A stretch of 64,000 nucleotides of DNA from Antilocapra americana (GCA_007570785.1 ML660213.1:1759414-1823413), one strand, 5' to 3'. Numbered from the stretch's first letter, positions 25,072 to 37,373 are shown. The notes: generated from the letters alone by a model not told the origin. Made by a program: numbers and translations.

Positions 25072-25817
25072 AAAAAAAAAAAAAACACAGAGAAAGCCTT
25101 TGACAAAATTCAACATCCATTTATGATAAAAACCCTCCAAAAAGTAGGAATAGAAGGAACATACCTCAACATAATAAAAGCTATATATGACAAACCCACA
25201 GCAAACATTATCCTCAATGGTGAAAAGCTGGAAGCATTCCCCCTGAAATCAGGAACAAGACAAGGGTGCCCACTCTCACCACTACTTTTCAACATAGTTT
25301 TGGAAGTCTTGGCCACAGCAATCAGAGCAGATAAAGAAATCAAAGGAATCCAGATTGGAAAAGAAGAAGTAAAACTCTCTCTGTTTGCAGATGACATGAT
25401 CCTCTATATTGAAAACCCTAAAGACTCTACGAGAAAATTACTAGAGCTAATCAGTGAATATAGCAAAGTTTCAGGATATAAAATCAACACACAGAAATCC
25501 CTGGCATTCCTATACACTAACAGTGAGAAATCAGAAAGAGAAATTAAGGAAACAATCCCATTCACCATCGAAACAAAAAGAATAAAATACTTAGGAGTAT
25601 TTCTACCTAAAGAATCAAAAGACTTGTATATAGAAAACTATAGAACACTGATGAAAGAAATCAAGGAGGACACAAACAGATGGAGAAATGTACCGTGCTC
25701 ATGGATTGGAAGAATCAATATAGTGAAAATGAGTATACTACCTAAAGCAATCTATAGATTCAATGCAATTCCTATCAAGCTACCAGAGGTCTTCTTCAAA
25801 GAATTAGAACAGATAAT
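25072..25817 (+). mobile_element. L1 ORF2 reverse-transcriptase fragment with a 234-codon open frame
   Basis: The frame from 25123 to 25827 covers the L1 ORF2 RT palm: [20 protein letters not shown], then the catalytic FADDMILY box, and the region downstream to FFKELEQII. No stop or frameshift interrupts it. Coding sequence of the same frame extends upstream to about 25086, where an A13 run (25073-25085) forms the left edge. The right edge falls inside ORF2; there is no 3' UTR and no poly(A) tail. The ORF2 protein nicks target DNA and reverse-transcribes L1 RNA; this fragment lacks endonuclease and C-terminal parts, so it should be inert. It is antisense to the host gene. Confidence 0.93.
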
Positions 25818-27474
25818 CTATTTTTAGTTTACTTTTAGTATTTGTTTTTTAGTTTTATTGACTATGTGTACTTTACTCAGAACATGCTAGGTGTTTTACC
25901 TATAGTTCTAGTTCTCTTCAAAATCCTGAAAGTTTCAGTTACTTCCATTTAATAGTTTCAGAAACTAAGTCTCAAAAGTTATATAACTGGTTTTACGACC
26001 ATATTCTCTTCATCATAACTAGGATGCCTGAGATGGTGTCAAAGTAGAACTCTCATAGGCTGTGTGGTCTTGAGCAAGTTGCTTAACCTTTCTGTGCTTC
26101 AATTTTCTCATTTGTAAAATAGGAGTAGGGATAATACCCACCTCAGAGAATAAGTATTACAAAATTCTATCCAAGTACGATGACTAAAATATAAAAGCAA
26201 CAGTTCTCATGCTTTGAGGCCTCTCAGACTAGAGGACACAAAGGTACGAGCTCTAGGAATGCAACTGAGTGGATGAAAGACACAGCCCTGTCCCAATACC
26301 CCTCTTTCCTACGTCTGCACGTGCTGCCATAAAGTCATGAGCACCAAGGTGAGGAACAGGTACTATGTCTGGCGGATTCTCTGTGACAGTCTTAATGTGT
26401 ACATGCTAAGTCACTTCAGCCATGTTTGACTCTTTGAGACCCTGCGGACTGTAGCCCACCAAGCTCCTCTGTCCCTGGGCTTCTCCAGGCAAGAGTACTG
26501 GGGTGGGTTGCCATGCCCTTCTCCATATCACCTGGCACCAATGTGAATGAGTGAATTCATTAAAAATTAATCCTGTCTCTGACTCTAACCTGTTGTGACC
26601 TTTCATAAAGACTTTTAATATCTCTAACACCTCAGTTTTCCATCAATCCATATTTGGTTAATGATGTCTCACCTAGTAGTCACATACAGTATCTAAAATA
26701 TCATAATATATGAGGCTATAATTACAAATATAAACATGATTCAGACTCCAGACAACATACATAATATAGACCTCTTGTGTTTCACAACGTTTCCAGCAAT
26801 TCCCTTTCAAGGGTCCTGACACTTTATAATATGACATGGACATATATACTATGTTTCTTCCCAGATGGTCTAAAATTCAGGCCACACTGAGTCACACTTC
26901 TGAGTCTTAAGATTATTCCACATTTATGAAGATTTTAAAGGGGTTAACATGTGTCAGTGGTATTTGTTTGAAATGACGTCACTGCCTCCATTGAACTGAC
27001 ATGACATCATCATTGCACTTTGAGTGTGGCTGGGGACCACACCAGGTCCCAGCTTCAACCCTGTGATCAATAGGAGGCAGAGGAATCATATGCTGAGCCT
27101 CTTTGTATTGATAAATTTCCAAAGCCCCCTCTGCACCTGAGTAAATGTATATTAGTAGAAGGATTCAGGTAAGAAACAGAGGGTCAACAGTAGAGAAGAG
27201 CACAGTAAGACAGCCTTGGGGGAGGGGGAAGGAAGTCAACACAAGACCTTCTCCATTTTTCAAACTTTGGCTTCACTGTCAGTGCAGTGTAAACACAAAG
27301 ACCATGGAAGTCAAGTGATTTAACAGGAGACAAAACTAAGCAACCCAACTTTTAAATCTGCCTTCTCAGATAGCTATAAATTACAGTTTATAGTTACCTT
27401 ACATTTATTAGTTTGGAAGTACATATGCTTTAATATAGACTATAACTACTTACTAATACCTACAGAAGTCTTAC
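25818..27474 (-). other. USH2A: USH2A intron downstream of the 27475-27636 exon; MIR remnants
   Basis: 25890-26000 (antisense) and 26040-26170 (sense, gtcttgagcaagttgcttaa) are MIR-like. A SINE lies at 26399-26527. 26880-27350 is repeat-poor. No exon recognised. The intron continues to position 1 and beyond the window. Confidence 0.6.
26399..26527 (-). mobile_element. BovA SINE 3' half
   Basis: Reversed SINE from ctaagtcacttcagccatgt to gggttgccatgcccttctcc; the tRNA-derived head is missing. Confidence 0.88.
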
Positions 27475-27636
27475 CTGTAACTGTGTAGTTCTCTCCATTG
27501 CCTGAGTAGATTAGCATCCCATCCATATATAAAGAGTACTGAGTTATAATACCATTTGCTTTTTGGGGTGGATTCCAGGAGAGTAACAAAGAATGGGGAA
27601 GGGATTTGGCTACTGGTGGCTGAACTTGTTGTGGGG
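27475..27636 (-). CDS. USH2A: USH2A exon: first half of an FN3 module (fifth exon in the window)
   Basis: Usherin is a very large photoreceptor and cochlear hair-cell protein, secreted or membrane-anchored, built of laminin and fibronectin III modules. This 162-bp exon (54 codons) starts after an acceptor ending CCCACAG and ends at a donor reading ACAG|GTAA. Joined to the previous exon (GAAG|CC) it gives APQQVQPP, then LLLSWNPPQKANGIITQYSL, then MDGMLIYSG. The tryptophan in SWNPP is the FN3 B-strand core residue, and the exon covers strands A to about D. The second half of the module must lie on an exon outside the window. Both ends are phase 1. I recognise the peptide as usherin from the family; order and spacing relative to the other four exons agree. 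There is no frameshift or stop. Confidence 0.95.
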
Positions 27637-29567
27637 CTGTGGGAAAAATAAAAATATTTACGGATTATAATTTTAGTTTACATTTCTAATTTAAACTTTT
27701 CAGACCCAAACCAATAAATCATGGAATAAACTTGACATCCCATGCATGGAAATGTCCCTGATTCATGGGTATCTTATCAGTAATTGCTTTAGTACTAAAT
27801 ACTTACCTTGAATTTATGAAAATTTGCATCAGCGATAAATGGTGAGTATTTATACTACTTCACTTGACTGATGCTTGTGTTACTTCATCTATAATATTAT
27901 TAACCCATAATCTTTACTTGGGGCTATGCCTTTTAAAGCAAACTAAACAGAATCCCTACCCTTGAGGAACTTTTGATCTAACATGAACAATGCTAGGTGG
28001 TTCACAATTGATATAAAAAACCTACATGTATCCATAGAAATATGAAAGCACAGCATTAATTAAATTTATTATACATGAAAGCTATATTGTGAGCTTTTTA
28101 ATAAAGGACCAACAGGTCCATTTTCAATAAATTGGAGTCTCAGAAACTATAAAAAAAACTTTAGAAAATGATGCTAACCATACCTATAGCTTGGTAAGTT
28201 GGTAATAAATTTAAGGAAAATCTAGAAATTGGGAAATTGGGAAATAACGGGAAGGAAATGGTGAACTGGAGGAGTAGGAATCCCTCTGGGGTCAAGTTGT
28301 GAAGTAGGTTTGGAGGGTACCAGGCAAAACTTGGTCAGAGAATGTAGTGGATGAGGAGAAAACAGTGAGATACAGTATGACCTGTGCCATATTGGAGTTG
28401 GCGGAAGTAATTAGAAAGGGGATGATTATACGTGCCTCAGCAGAAACAAAGACACACTAAGAGAAAGTGCAAGCATTGGTAGACCAGATGGAGTGAATGT
28501 TGAGGAACCACAGAACATGGGTCACACCAGGTGAGAGGGTCCTGGTGAGGTCAGGTGCAAGGCATGAAGAACAAGGGTCACAAGGAGGGTTCTGCAAACT
28601 TCTGTCCTCTGTCCTGGTTATATCAGATGGACCATTGTCTTTCTTTACACATCTCCTCTGTGAGAGGTTCTTGCTTTAAGGATTTAAAAGAGGTGGGGTG
28701 GGACAGGAGGAAGAGAAGTGGGGAAAGGGAATACTGAAACAGAGAGAGACTGTGGACTCCTTTCCCCCAAAGATCAACCTTTCACATCTCCTGAATAACT
28801 TTACAGCTAAACAGTAAGAGAAATGTGTAACCCGTCTTATCTCGGAGAGAGAAATACGAAGTAGCAATGCTTTAAATGTTTTGAGAGCTGTTATTTCTTG
28901 AAGAGATGTGTTCTGATGCTTGAGCAAAGCTTTCACTTTGGAGTGCTAAAATATTTTCTCTTTCCCACTGCCTTCCTAATGTAAGCTTTCTGAAACATTA
29001 ATTTATGCCAACAGTTTGCAAGCTCCATGTACAACAAAAGTGAGACTTGAATCGGAAGGAACCGGGCCATGATTAATAATGCCTCGATTGGCGTTTGGAG
29101 GGTCCATCACACTGAAATAATTGTTACCCGTGCTGGTGTTTAGCAGTTAAAAGAGACCATGAAAATCAACCGTTTGATTCTCAATTTCATACTGTGCCAT
29201 ACAATCAATTCTTTTTAGTCAGACTGTCTCTAGATTTACTTCTGAGCCATAGTAAAATGAGGAAGCTTTCATTAATCTTTCAGATGCTTCATATTAATGA
29301 CAAGGCTCTTGCATGAACAATGTAACAGCAATTAAAAAGCCCATTAATCTGCATTACCGCTATTAAAGATGCATGTCATTAAAGGGTATGGAGTTTGATT
29401 CATTTTCGCACCCCCCCAAAAAATGGAGCAATTATGGCCTGGCAATGCACTTTGTCATCAAATTAGGTTGGGGTTCTCTAGCAAATGGCCTTGCAGTATT
29501 TAGCTCTTCTCCTATTTTATTATTCATGACTGAAATGTGGAAGTCAAGACCTTTGAAATTACTTTAC
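27637..29567 (-). other. USH2A: USH2A intron (1931 bp), repeat-poor
   Basis: The intron lies between the 29568-29681 and 27475-27636 exons, with a GT donor at 29567 and AG acceptor at 27637 on the minus strand. I see no young retroelement in it. 29000-29400 is rich in TAAT/ATTA cores. Confidence 0.85.
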
Positions 29568-29681
29568 CTTCTTGTGGAGTAGAGATGTTCAATGCATGCA
29601 AGCTCTCAGTACAGCCAGCCAAAGTGCAAGCAGCTAGGGTTACTGCATAGTTTTTGAAGGGTAGCAAGCCTGTCAATATGC
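29568..29681 (-). CDS. USH2A: USH2A exon: second half of an FN3 module (fourth exon in the window)
   Basis: This 114-bp exon (38 codons) follows an acceptor ATTACAG and ends at GAAG|GTAAAG. With the carried-over G from the preceding exon it reads GILTGLLPFKNYAVTLAACT, then LAGCTESLHALNISTPQE. LLPFKNYAVTLAACT is the FN3 E-F strand signature (L-x-P-x-x-x-Y-x-V-x-L), with the usherin-typical paired cysteines ACT..GCT, and NIS is a potential N-glycosylation site. Both boundaries are phase 1. The exon sits 28.1 kb downstream of its predecessor and 1.9 kb upstream of its successor. The methionine-started frame over this region extends into both introns and should not be used as the gene boundary. 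Confidence 0.96.
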
Positions 29682-31597
29682 CTGTAATAAAAGGGGACAA
29701 AGAGAGGTTTGCATATTTACCATAAGCCATGAAGAGTATTTTGTGTGTGTATATATGTGGGAAATAAAAAGGTAGAGACACAGAGGATAAAAAACAAAAA
29801 CATATGCTTCTTAAATCCATTTTTCTGCCCATGTGTTGACTGTAGAATGCACTGACTAGTGAGAAAAAACTGTGAGACCAACTTCTTGTTAAGACAGTTT
29901 TAAATAGCATTATCCCTTATGTGCTTCTCAGGACGCTAATGCCCTGAGATGTTTCTCTTGAAAAAATGGGGAGTTCCACATATAGTTCATAGAATAGAAC
30001 CCAGTGTATCTGATAGTAAAGACAGCCACCATCCCATTCTGGGATCCTAGTTCTCCTGGAGAAACAGAACTACTTCATTTTCTTTTACTTGGCATTTTTC
30101 AACTGTGTTTAGCTAGAGTCCATCTTATGTGACATCTATTAACACATGTTAGGAGATGCTACTCCCAAGAGTGATTTCATTATTTTAACAGTAGGATACA
30201 TGTATACAAACTATTTATTCATGTTGCAGCTAAAACGAATATGCAAATCAACACAGTTGAACAATTAGCCAATTAGATAATTATGCTTTTGTACTTCTCC
30301 TTGCAAAATTATTAGTTTATTTAATTAAGACACCTGCCTTAAACAGAAGCATTGCCCATAGAAGTGTTGAATTAACCTTATTTGGTGGTGGCTATATAAG
30401 ATTTGTTCGGCAATTAAAGATGCCTGCAGAATTGAAAGCACATTTTGTTTACTGGTGTTTATAATCAAGACAGAAGCTCTTTATTTAGTTAATCCCCTGA
30501 ATTAAAGAAGTATCAAAAATATCATTTGTGTATTTGCTCACCCATGTTTTTCGTTGTGGTTTTTAGAGCTGTTTTTATCCCCAATCACGTGGATTGTCAT
30601 CATTCTTACAAAAAGATGGTTCTACTCATGTTATCCTTTCATTGAGTAAACTTTGATTGTTTTAATGTGACAGCTGACTGCTTTCATCATTCAACAACAA
30701 ATTTTAAAATGCATGTTTGCCTATTCCCTTTTCCTGATAGAAAGGATAAAGAAATTAAGAGAGCAAAGACCAGGATGAAGTAAAGACCACGGCCACTGTT
30801 TGCTCTGGCCCTTCACACTGGCCCTGGGTCTGCAGTACTGCCTGTGAGTCTTTAATCTAGCAGCTCCCCAAGCATGCCCCTGGGCCACGCAATCCTCTCA
30901 GCCGCACTTGGCACCATCATTCTCGCCTGGGGCCAAAGAAGTCAGCAAGCCAACGAACTGACACACACAACACATGTGACCATCCCATGCCAAGTGCAGC
31001 TCTGATATCAAAACACCTTCACGTTGTCACCTTCTGCTTTCCCTCACTCCTGCCACTGTGACTGTCATTTCTTCTTGAATCTCCCAGATCATGACCCACA
31101 TTGTAAACTCAGGCTTTAGAAAGGGATTATTTCTCCTCCTCCAAAAGTCTTAAAGGAAGGCTTACAGCATACATCTGCATCTTCAACATGTAGGGATTTT
31201 GTGATTAAGAGCAATGATGCTCAGGAAAGACTGCTTGGGTCCAGATGCCAATTCTACTACTGTTTTATGGTATGGGCTTGGGCAGGTTGCTCAGATTTTT
31301 GTGCCTAAGTCTTCTAAGGCACTGCATGCAGATAGATAATAAAAGCACCTGTCTTGGAGGAGAGGTCTCACAGGAATAATACAGTATCATGGGGCTATGA
31401 GATGGGGATATTACAATATTCATCTCAAAGTGCTACTATCAGGATTAAATGAGCTTAGGAATATAATGTTTTCAACATAGACATATAGAAGGAGACAATT
31501 CTAGCATACTGCCATGACATCCAAAGCTATGCTGTCTTTGCAATTCAGTTTCTGCCTGCACTCTGCTATTAAACACTGATTTTTATCTTCTGAAGTT
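29682..31597 (-). other. USH2A: USH2A intron, exon-proximal part, mostly unique
   Basis: The acceptor-side 1.9 kb of the 28,096-bp intron. 30180-30520 is repeat-free and holds atgcaaat and several TAATTA-like sites. 31205-31455 is MIR-like on the plus strand (gcttgggcaggttgctcag). No other exon seen. Confidence 0.6.
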
Positions 31598-34292
31598 CAC
31601 TCAGTTCAGTTCAGTTGCTCAGTCGTGTCCGATTCATTGTGATGCCATGGACTGTAGCAGGTCAGGCTTCCTTGTTGATGACCAGTTCCTGGAGATTACT
31701 CAGACTTGTGTCCATTGAGTTGGTAATGCCATCCAACCATCTCATCCCCTGTCATCCCCTTCTCCTCCTTCTTTTAATCTTTCCCAGAATTGGGGTCTTT
31801 TCAAATTAATCAGTTCGTTGCATGAGGAGGCCAAAGTATTAGACTTTCAGCTTCAGCATCAATCTTTCTAATGAATATTCAGGACTGATTTCCTTTAGGA
31901 TGGACTGGTTGGACATCCTTGTAGTCCAAGGGACTTTTAAGAGTCTTCTCCAACACCATAGTTCAAAAGCATCAATTTTTCAGCACTCAGCTTTCTTTAA
32001 GGTCCAACTCTCACATCCATACAATACCACTGGAAAAATCATAGCCTTGACCAGACAGACTTTTGTTGGCAAAGTAATGTCTCTGCTTTTTAATATGCTT
32101 TCCAGGTTGGTCATAACTTTTCTTCCAAGGAGCAAGTGTCTTTTAATTTCATGGCTGCAGTCATCATCTGCAGTGATTTTGGAGCCCCCCAAAATAAAGT
32201 CTGACACTATTTTCACTGTTTCTCCATCTATTTGCCATGAAGTGATGGTGCAGGATGTCATGATCTCAGTTTTTTGAATGTTATGCTTTAAATCAACTTT
32301 TTCACTCTCCTCTTTCACTTTCATCAGAAACTATTTAGTTCTTTGCTTTTTGCCATAAGTGTGGTGCCATCTACATATCTGAGGTCATTGATATATCTCC
32401 TGGCAATCTGTTTTATTTTCTTTACATTATTGTGTTGGTTTTGCCATACACTGACATGAATCCACCATGGGTAAACATGTGTTCCCCTTCCAGAACCTCC
32501 CTCCTACCTCCGTCCCGATTCCATCCCTCTGGGTCCTCCCAGTGCACTAGCCCTGAGCACCCTGTATCTAGCATCAAACCTGGGCTGGAGATTGATTTCA
32601 CATATGATGATTAACATGTGTCAGTGCCGTTCTCCCATAACATCCTACCCTTGCCCTCTCCCATAGAGTCCAAAAGACTGTTCTATACATCTGCGTCTCT
32701 TTTGTTGCCAGTCTTGATTCTAGCCTGTGCTTCATCCAGCACAGCATTTCTCATGATGTACTCTCCATATAATTTAAATAAGCAGGGTGACAATATACAG
32801 CCTTGACATACTACTTCCCTGATTTGGAACCAGTCTGTTGTTCCATGTCCAGTTCTAACTATTGCTTCCTGACCTGCATACAGATTTCTCAGGAGGTAGG
32901 TCAGGTGGTCTGGTATTCCTATCTCTTGAAGAATTTTCCAGTTTGCTATGATCCACAAAAAGGCTATGGCATGGTCAATAAAGCAGAAGTAGATGTTTTT
33001 ATGGAACTCTCTTGTTTTTTTGATGATTCAGTGGATGTTGACAATTTGATCTGTTTCCTCAGCCTTTTCTAAAACCAGCTTGAACATCTGGAAGTTCACG
33101 ATTAATGTATTGTTGAAGCCTGGTTTGGAGAATTTTGAGCATTACTTTGCTAGCCTGTGAGATGAGTACAATGATACGGTAGTGTGAGCTTTCTTTGGCA
33201 TTGCTTTTCTTAGGGATTAGAATGAAGACTGACCTTTTCCAGTCCTGTGGCCACTGCTGAGTTTTACAAATTCGCTGGCGTATTGAGTGCAGCACTTTCA
33301 TAACATCATCTTTTAGGATTTGAAATAGCTCAACTGGAATTCCATCACCTCCACTAGCTTTGTTTGTAGTGATGCTTCCTAAGGCCCACTTGACTTCACT
33401 TTTCAGGATGTCTGGCTCTAGGTGAATGATCACACCATAGTGATCATCTGGGTCATGAAGATCTTTTTTGTATAGTTCTTCTTTGTATTCTTGCCACCTC
33501 TTCTTGATACCTTCTTCTGTTAGGTGTAACCCATTTCTGTCCTTTATTGAGACAATTTTGCATGAAATGTTCCCTTGGTATCTCTAATTTTCTTGAAGAC
33601 ATTTCTAGCCATTCCCATTCTATTCTTTTCCTCTATTTCTTTGCATTGATCACTGAAAAAGGCTTTTTTATCTCTCCTTGCTACTTGGAACTCTGCATTC
33701 AAATGGGTATATTTTTCTTTTTCTCCTTTGCCTTTCACTTCTCTTCATTCATATCTATTTGTAAAGCCTCCTCAGACCACCATTTTGACTTTTTGCATTT
33801 CTTTTTCTTGGGTATGGTCTTGATCCCTGTCTCCTTACAATGTCACAAACCTACATCCATAGTTCTTCAGGCACTCTGTCTATCAGATCTAATCCCTTGA
33901 ATCTATTTGTCACTTCTACTGTATAGACATAAGGGATTTGATTTAGGTCATACCTGAACACCCTAGTGGTTTTCCCTACTTTCTTCAATTTAAGCCTGAA
34001 TTTGGCAAGAAGGAGTTCATGATCTGAGCCATAGTCAGCTCCTGGTCTTGTTTTTGCTGACTCTATAGAGTTTCTCCATCTTTGGCTGCAAAGCAAATAA
34101 TCAGTCTGATTTCAGTATTGATTATCTGGTGATGTCCATGTGTAGAGTAGTCTCTTGTGTTGTTGGAAGAGGATGTTTTCTATAATCAGTGTGTTCTCTT
34201 CACAAAATTCTATTAGCCTTTGCCCTGCTTAATTCTGCATTCTAAGGCCAAATCTGACTGTTAGTCCAGGTATTTTTTGACTTCCTGCTTTC
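31598..34292 (-). mobile_element. BovB LINE including part of the endonuclease region, interrupted by an L1
   Basis: The longest BovB here (about 2.4 kb without the insert). The 3' end is at the left (agttcagttcagttgctcag). Minus-strand segments run through SWTLKKAE and SILKSRDITLPTKVCLVKAM (31980-32324), then across the L1 insert to GTTDWFQIREVVCQGCILSP (32683-32958), DVQAGFRKG and VELFQILKD (33059-33433), KEKYTHLNAEFQ (33544-33738) and PEELWM (33851-34096). Beyond that, 34100-34292 is the antisense of the end of the apurinic endonuclease domain. Stops and frameshifts are frequent, so it is inactive. It is sense to USH2A. Confidence 0.94.
32411..32706 (-). mobile_element. L1 3' end nested in BovB
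   Basis: The A-rich tail (antisense, ttttattttctttacattat) is at the left, followed by the reversed L1 3' UTR and the start near tctgcgtctcttttgttg. BovB resumes at about 32706. The flanks ggcaatct and gccagtct look like a diverged target-site duplication of about 8-10 bp. Confidence 0.9.
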
Positions 34293-34744
34293 TAAAGGTC
34301 ACTAGTGATTCCTTACACACTAGATCAAGTAACCCTTCTTCAATCCTTATTCGATCCTAAGTCTACATATTGGACTTTGCCTCCCTCAGCTGTTCTCTAG
34401 GCTACTGAATCCTCCCTTAGGAGTTCTCCTAAATTACTGAGAGCTCCTTGCTTTCTTCGGCCAGCTCATCTTCCTTTCACAATCCCTTAAATAGCTTTTT
34501 ATCAAGATCGGGTGTGCAGACCTCTTTCTTCTTCTGAACACCTGCCTTTGTTAGTTCATTAAGCCTCATGTTGTAGCTTTATCTGTAGACTTCACATTTC
34601 TCCTCCAAGCTCTAGTTCTTCATTTCTGCTCATAAGACATGTATCCCACCTGGATATTCATATACAAATACCATTTCACTCTCAACCTGTCCCATTCCAG
34701 ACCTGATAGCTGAAACTATTTTGCAAGCTTCATTTTTCCCATTT
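34293..34744. other. intronic sequence, no gene recognised
   Basis: Pyrimidine-rich unique stretch. No repeat family or exon recognised. Confidence 0.5.
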
Positions 34745-35180
34745 CTTCTTTAAAAATATTTTTATTGGAATATAGTTGACTTACAATGTTCTGTTAATTT
34801 CAGGTGTACAGCAAAGTGAATCAGTTATACATATACATATATCTACTCCTTTTTAGATTCTTTTCCCATATAGTTTATTACACAACATTGAGTATAGTTC
34901 CTGGTGCAATATCGCAACTCCTTATTACTTATCTATTTTATACATAATACTACATATACGTTAATCATGGATGGATCTAGAGATTATTATACTATATGAA
35001 GTCAAATAGAGAAAGACACATAACATATGGTATCACTTAGACATGTAATCTTAAAAAAAAAATGGTACAAATGAACTTATTTAAAAAACAGAATCACAGA
35101 TTTAGAAAACAATTACACAGATACCAAAGGTGAAAAAGTAGGGGAGGGATAAATTAGGAGATTGGGAAAACTATATATTC
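34745..35180 (-). mobile_element. old L1 3' end with internal inversion
   Basis: 34745-34950 is the terminal L1 UTR on the minus strand (antisense ttttattggaatatagttga at the tail end). 34965-35180 is the part of L1 immediately upstream, but on the plus strand (atggatggatctagagatta ... ggggagggataaattaggag). A minus-oriented 3' part with an inverted upstream part to its right is the twin-priming layout. It is old and diverged. Confidence 0.7.
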
Positions 35181-36729
35181 AGTACTACCATTTTCCCTAC
35201 TCTTAATGCCTCCATCATCAACTGTAAATTCTGAGTTTAAAACTAAGGTATCCTTGTAAGATAAATCCTAGCCATTTTACCCTTTGAAAATCTTTGGCAT
35301 TTGTCTCATCTTTGCTATGCCAAGTTCAAATCTACTACAAGCCTAAATAAGATAAATTGCTCATTTGAATTAGTGTAATGCAATACTAATAAGAAATGAA
35401 TCAGCTCCAGAAAGTGAAAGTTTTAATACTATAGTGAGCAAGAAAATGCTTTATGACATGAGATTAGCTTCCTTTGGTCATCATTGAACAAGCTAGGTGG
35501 CATTGCCTCTCACAGATGGCCCTGACTTAGCTAGGGCAAAGGTACATTGTGTTCCAAAAGACACTGTGGTTACATACAGTTTGGTACTCTGAAATCTTTA
35601 GTATGAAATTGAGTCATTCATCTAGACAATATTATAATTGGGAAACATACAAGACAGCTCCCTTATATTGCAAAATACTTACCCTGAGATATTATTTCTT
35701 CTCAAATCAAAGCTGAAATGCAGTTTTGGAACTGTGACTGCTATATCAACTTAACAAGGAAGGTATTAGTGAAGACTTCAGGAAAGATAATGTCAAACCC
35801 GATACCAAGTTCGTATTCACCAAATGGTCTTCAATGCTTTATTTAATCTTTCTTGCCTTTACTAAATGAGTTCTTTTGTGTGTATATGTGTATCATGAAA
35901 TTCCTTTGCTAATTTCTTCCCCCTTAAACCTCTAGGACCTTAAAAAACTTGCATTTTTCAGCTTTTTGCTTTGGTAGAGAGTTTACCAAATTGTATTTCA
36001 TAGAAAAGTCCCAGGATTCTTAGAGAAAGATGCTATAGAGAAACTAGATCATCTTTCAAGCCATTTATCAAAGTGCTCACATTTCCTATCTCCAGGCAGG
36101 TGAAACAATAATAAACACTGAGAAATAAGAGCTGCAAAACAGAAAACAGAGAAGAAGAAAACTGACGTCTGGCTTTTGCCAACTCAAATCACAGGTAGAA
36201 AGTTTTGGGTGGCTTGTAAATCACTTTCAAAAAAACATGCCTTAATTTGAGAGGCTAAGGTGGCATTTCTTTCCTATTTGCAGTGGGGATCTTGCTTATA
36301 ATGCTGTGTCTCAGCGACCAAGTTTGTCAAACCACTGGAATAATTTCCCCTAAATACAGATTAGTATAATCCATTTCAGCAAGAAGAGCAATGTAACGAC
36401 TGGGCATTTTCTCTCTTGTCAGATTACAATTCAGCTGGGGTAGGAGAAGAGGCTGGTTAACCAAGTGGTCCTTTCTAAATCAGAATAATGACAAAGTCAT
36501 CCTATTGTTGGGGCATACGGTCTCTCTCTTCTGCTTCTCAGTATGGAAAGTTTACCAGGCTGGTTTAAAGTTAGTGATTATAAAACCTTCTGCTATTGCC
36601 AAAGAATAAAGATAATCTCTCCAAGACTAGTTAAGGTAGCCTTTCTTAGACATATCCCTAGAGACCAAAGCGATTGGCCAAATGGCATCCCTTTAAATGT
36701 CAGAATCATCTTTAGATTATATACTCCCC
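35181..36729. other. intronic sequence, no gene recognised
   Basis: About 1.5 kb without recognised repeats. Short frames only. Confidence 0.5.
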
Positions 36730-37107
36730 AGAAAACAACATACCATCATCAAAAGGTACATATTACCCAGCCATATAAAGAATGAAATAGTGCCACTTGT
36801 AGTGATATGGACAGACCTAGAGTCTGTCATACTGAGTGAAAGTAAGTCAGCAAGAGAGAGACACATGTCATATAATGTCATTTATATATGAGACTTTAAA
36901 ATATGGTACAAATGAACTATTTAAAAAGCAGAAATAGAGTCACAGATGTAGAAAACAAACTCTACTCAATACTAGTAATGACCTACATGGGAAAAGAATC
37001 TACAAATGAGTGAATATATGTGTATGTGGCTGATTCACTTTTCTGTACAGCAGAAACTAACACAACATTGTAAATCAACTACACGCCAATAAAAATTAGT
37101 TAAAACA
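36730..37107 (+). mobile_element. old L1 3' end
   Basis: Degenerate ORF2 end and 3' UTR on the plus strand, from about ttacccagccatataaagaa through ggacagacctagagtctgtc to aacacaacattgtaaatcaa and a short tail near 37090-37107. Confidence 0.85.
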
Positions 37108-37139
37108 CGTGCATGCGTGCGCGCGCGCACACACACACA
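37108..37139 (+). repeat. alternating purine-pyrimidine microsatellite at an L1 tail
   Basis: A run of GTGCATGCGTGCG followed by CGCGCGCACACACACACA; it is alternating purine/pyrimidine for about 30 bp and directly follows the L1 tail. Confidence 0.9.
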
Positions 37140-37373
37140 AAGGTATTAATCAACTTTCCTTCTATATGTGTCTAGGAAAAATGCTATAGAACACAACTCA
37201 TCTTTACAAAGTTTCTAATCTAAGAAACTATTAGAACTAGAAGAATTCTAATGATAGCAATAATACATCGATTAAATGCATAAAGCAGAATGCTTGTATA
37301 CATGCCAAGTGGACAAGGGCATTTATAAAATTCAGATCCAGACCTCCCAGTCCCAAAATGATAGGAGATCTAT
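37140..37373. other. intronic spacer, nothing recognised
   Basis: Short unique stretch. Confidence 0.4.

Noticed and set aside
25110..25397. 95-codon minus frame over the L1 RT fragment
   Set aside because: Shadow of the sense ORF2 frame.
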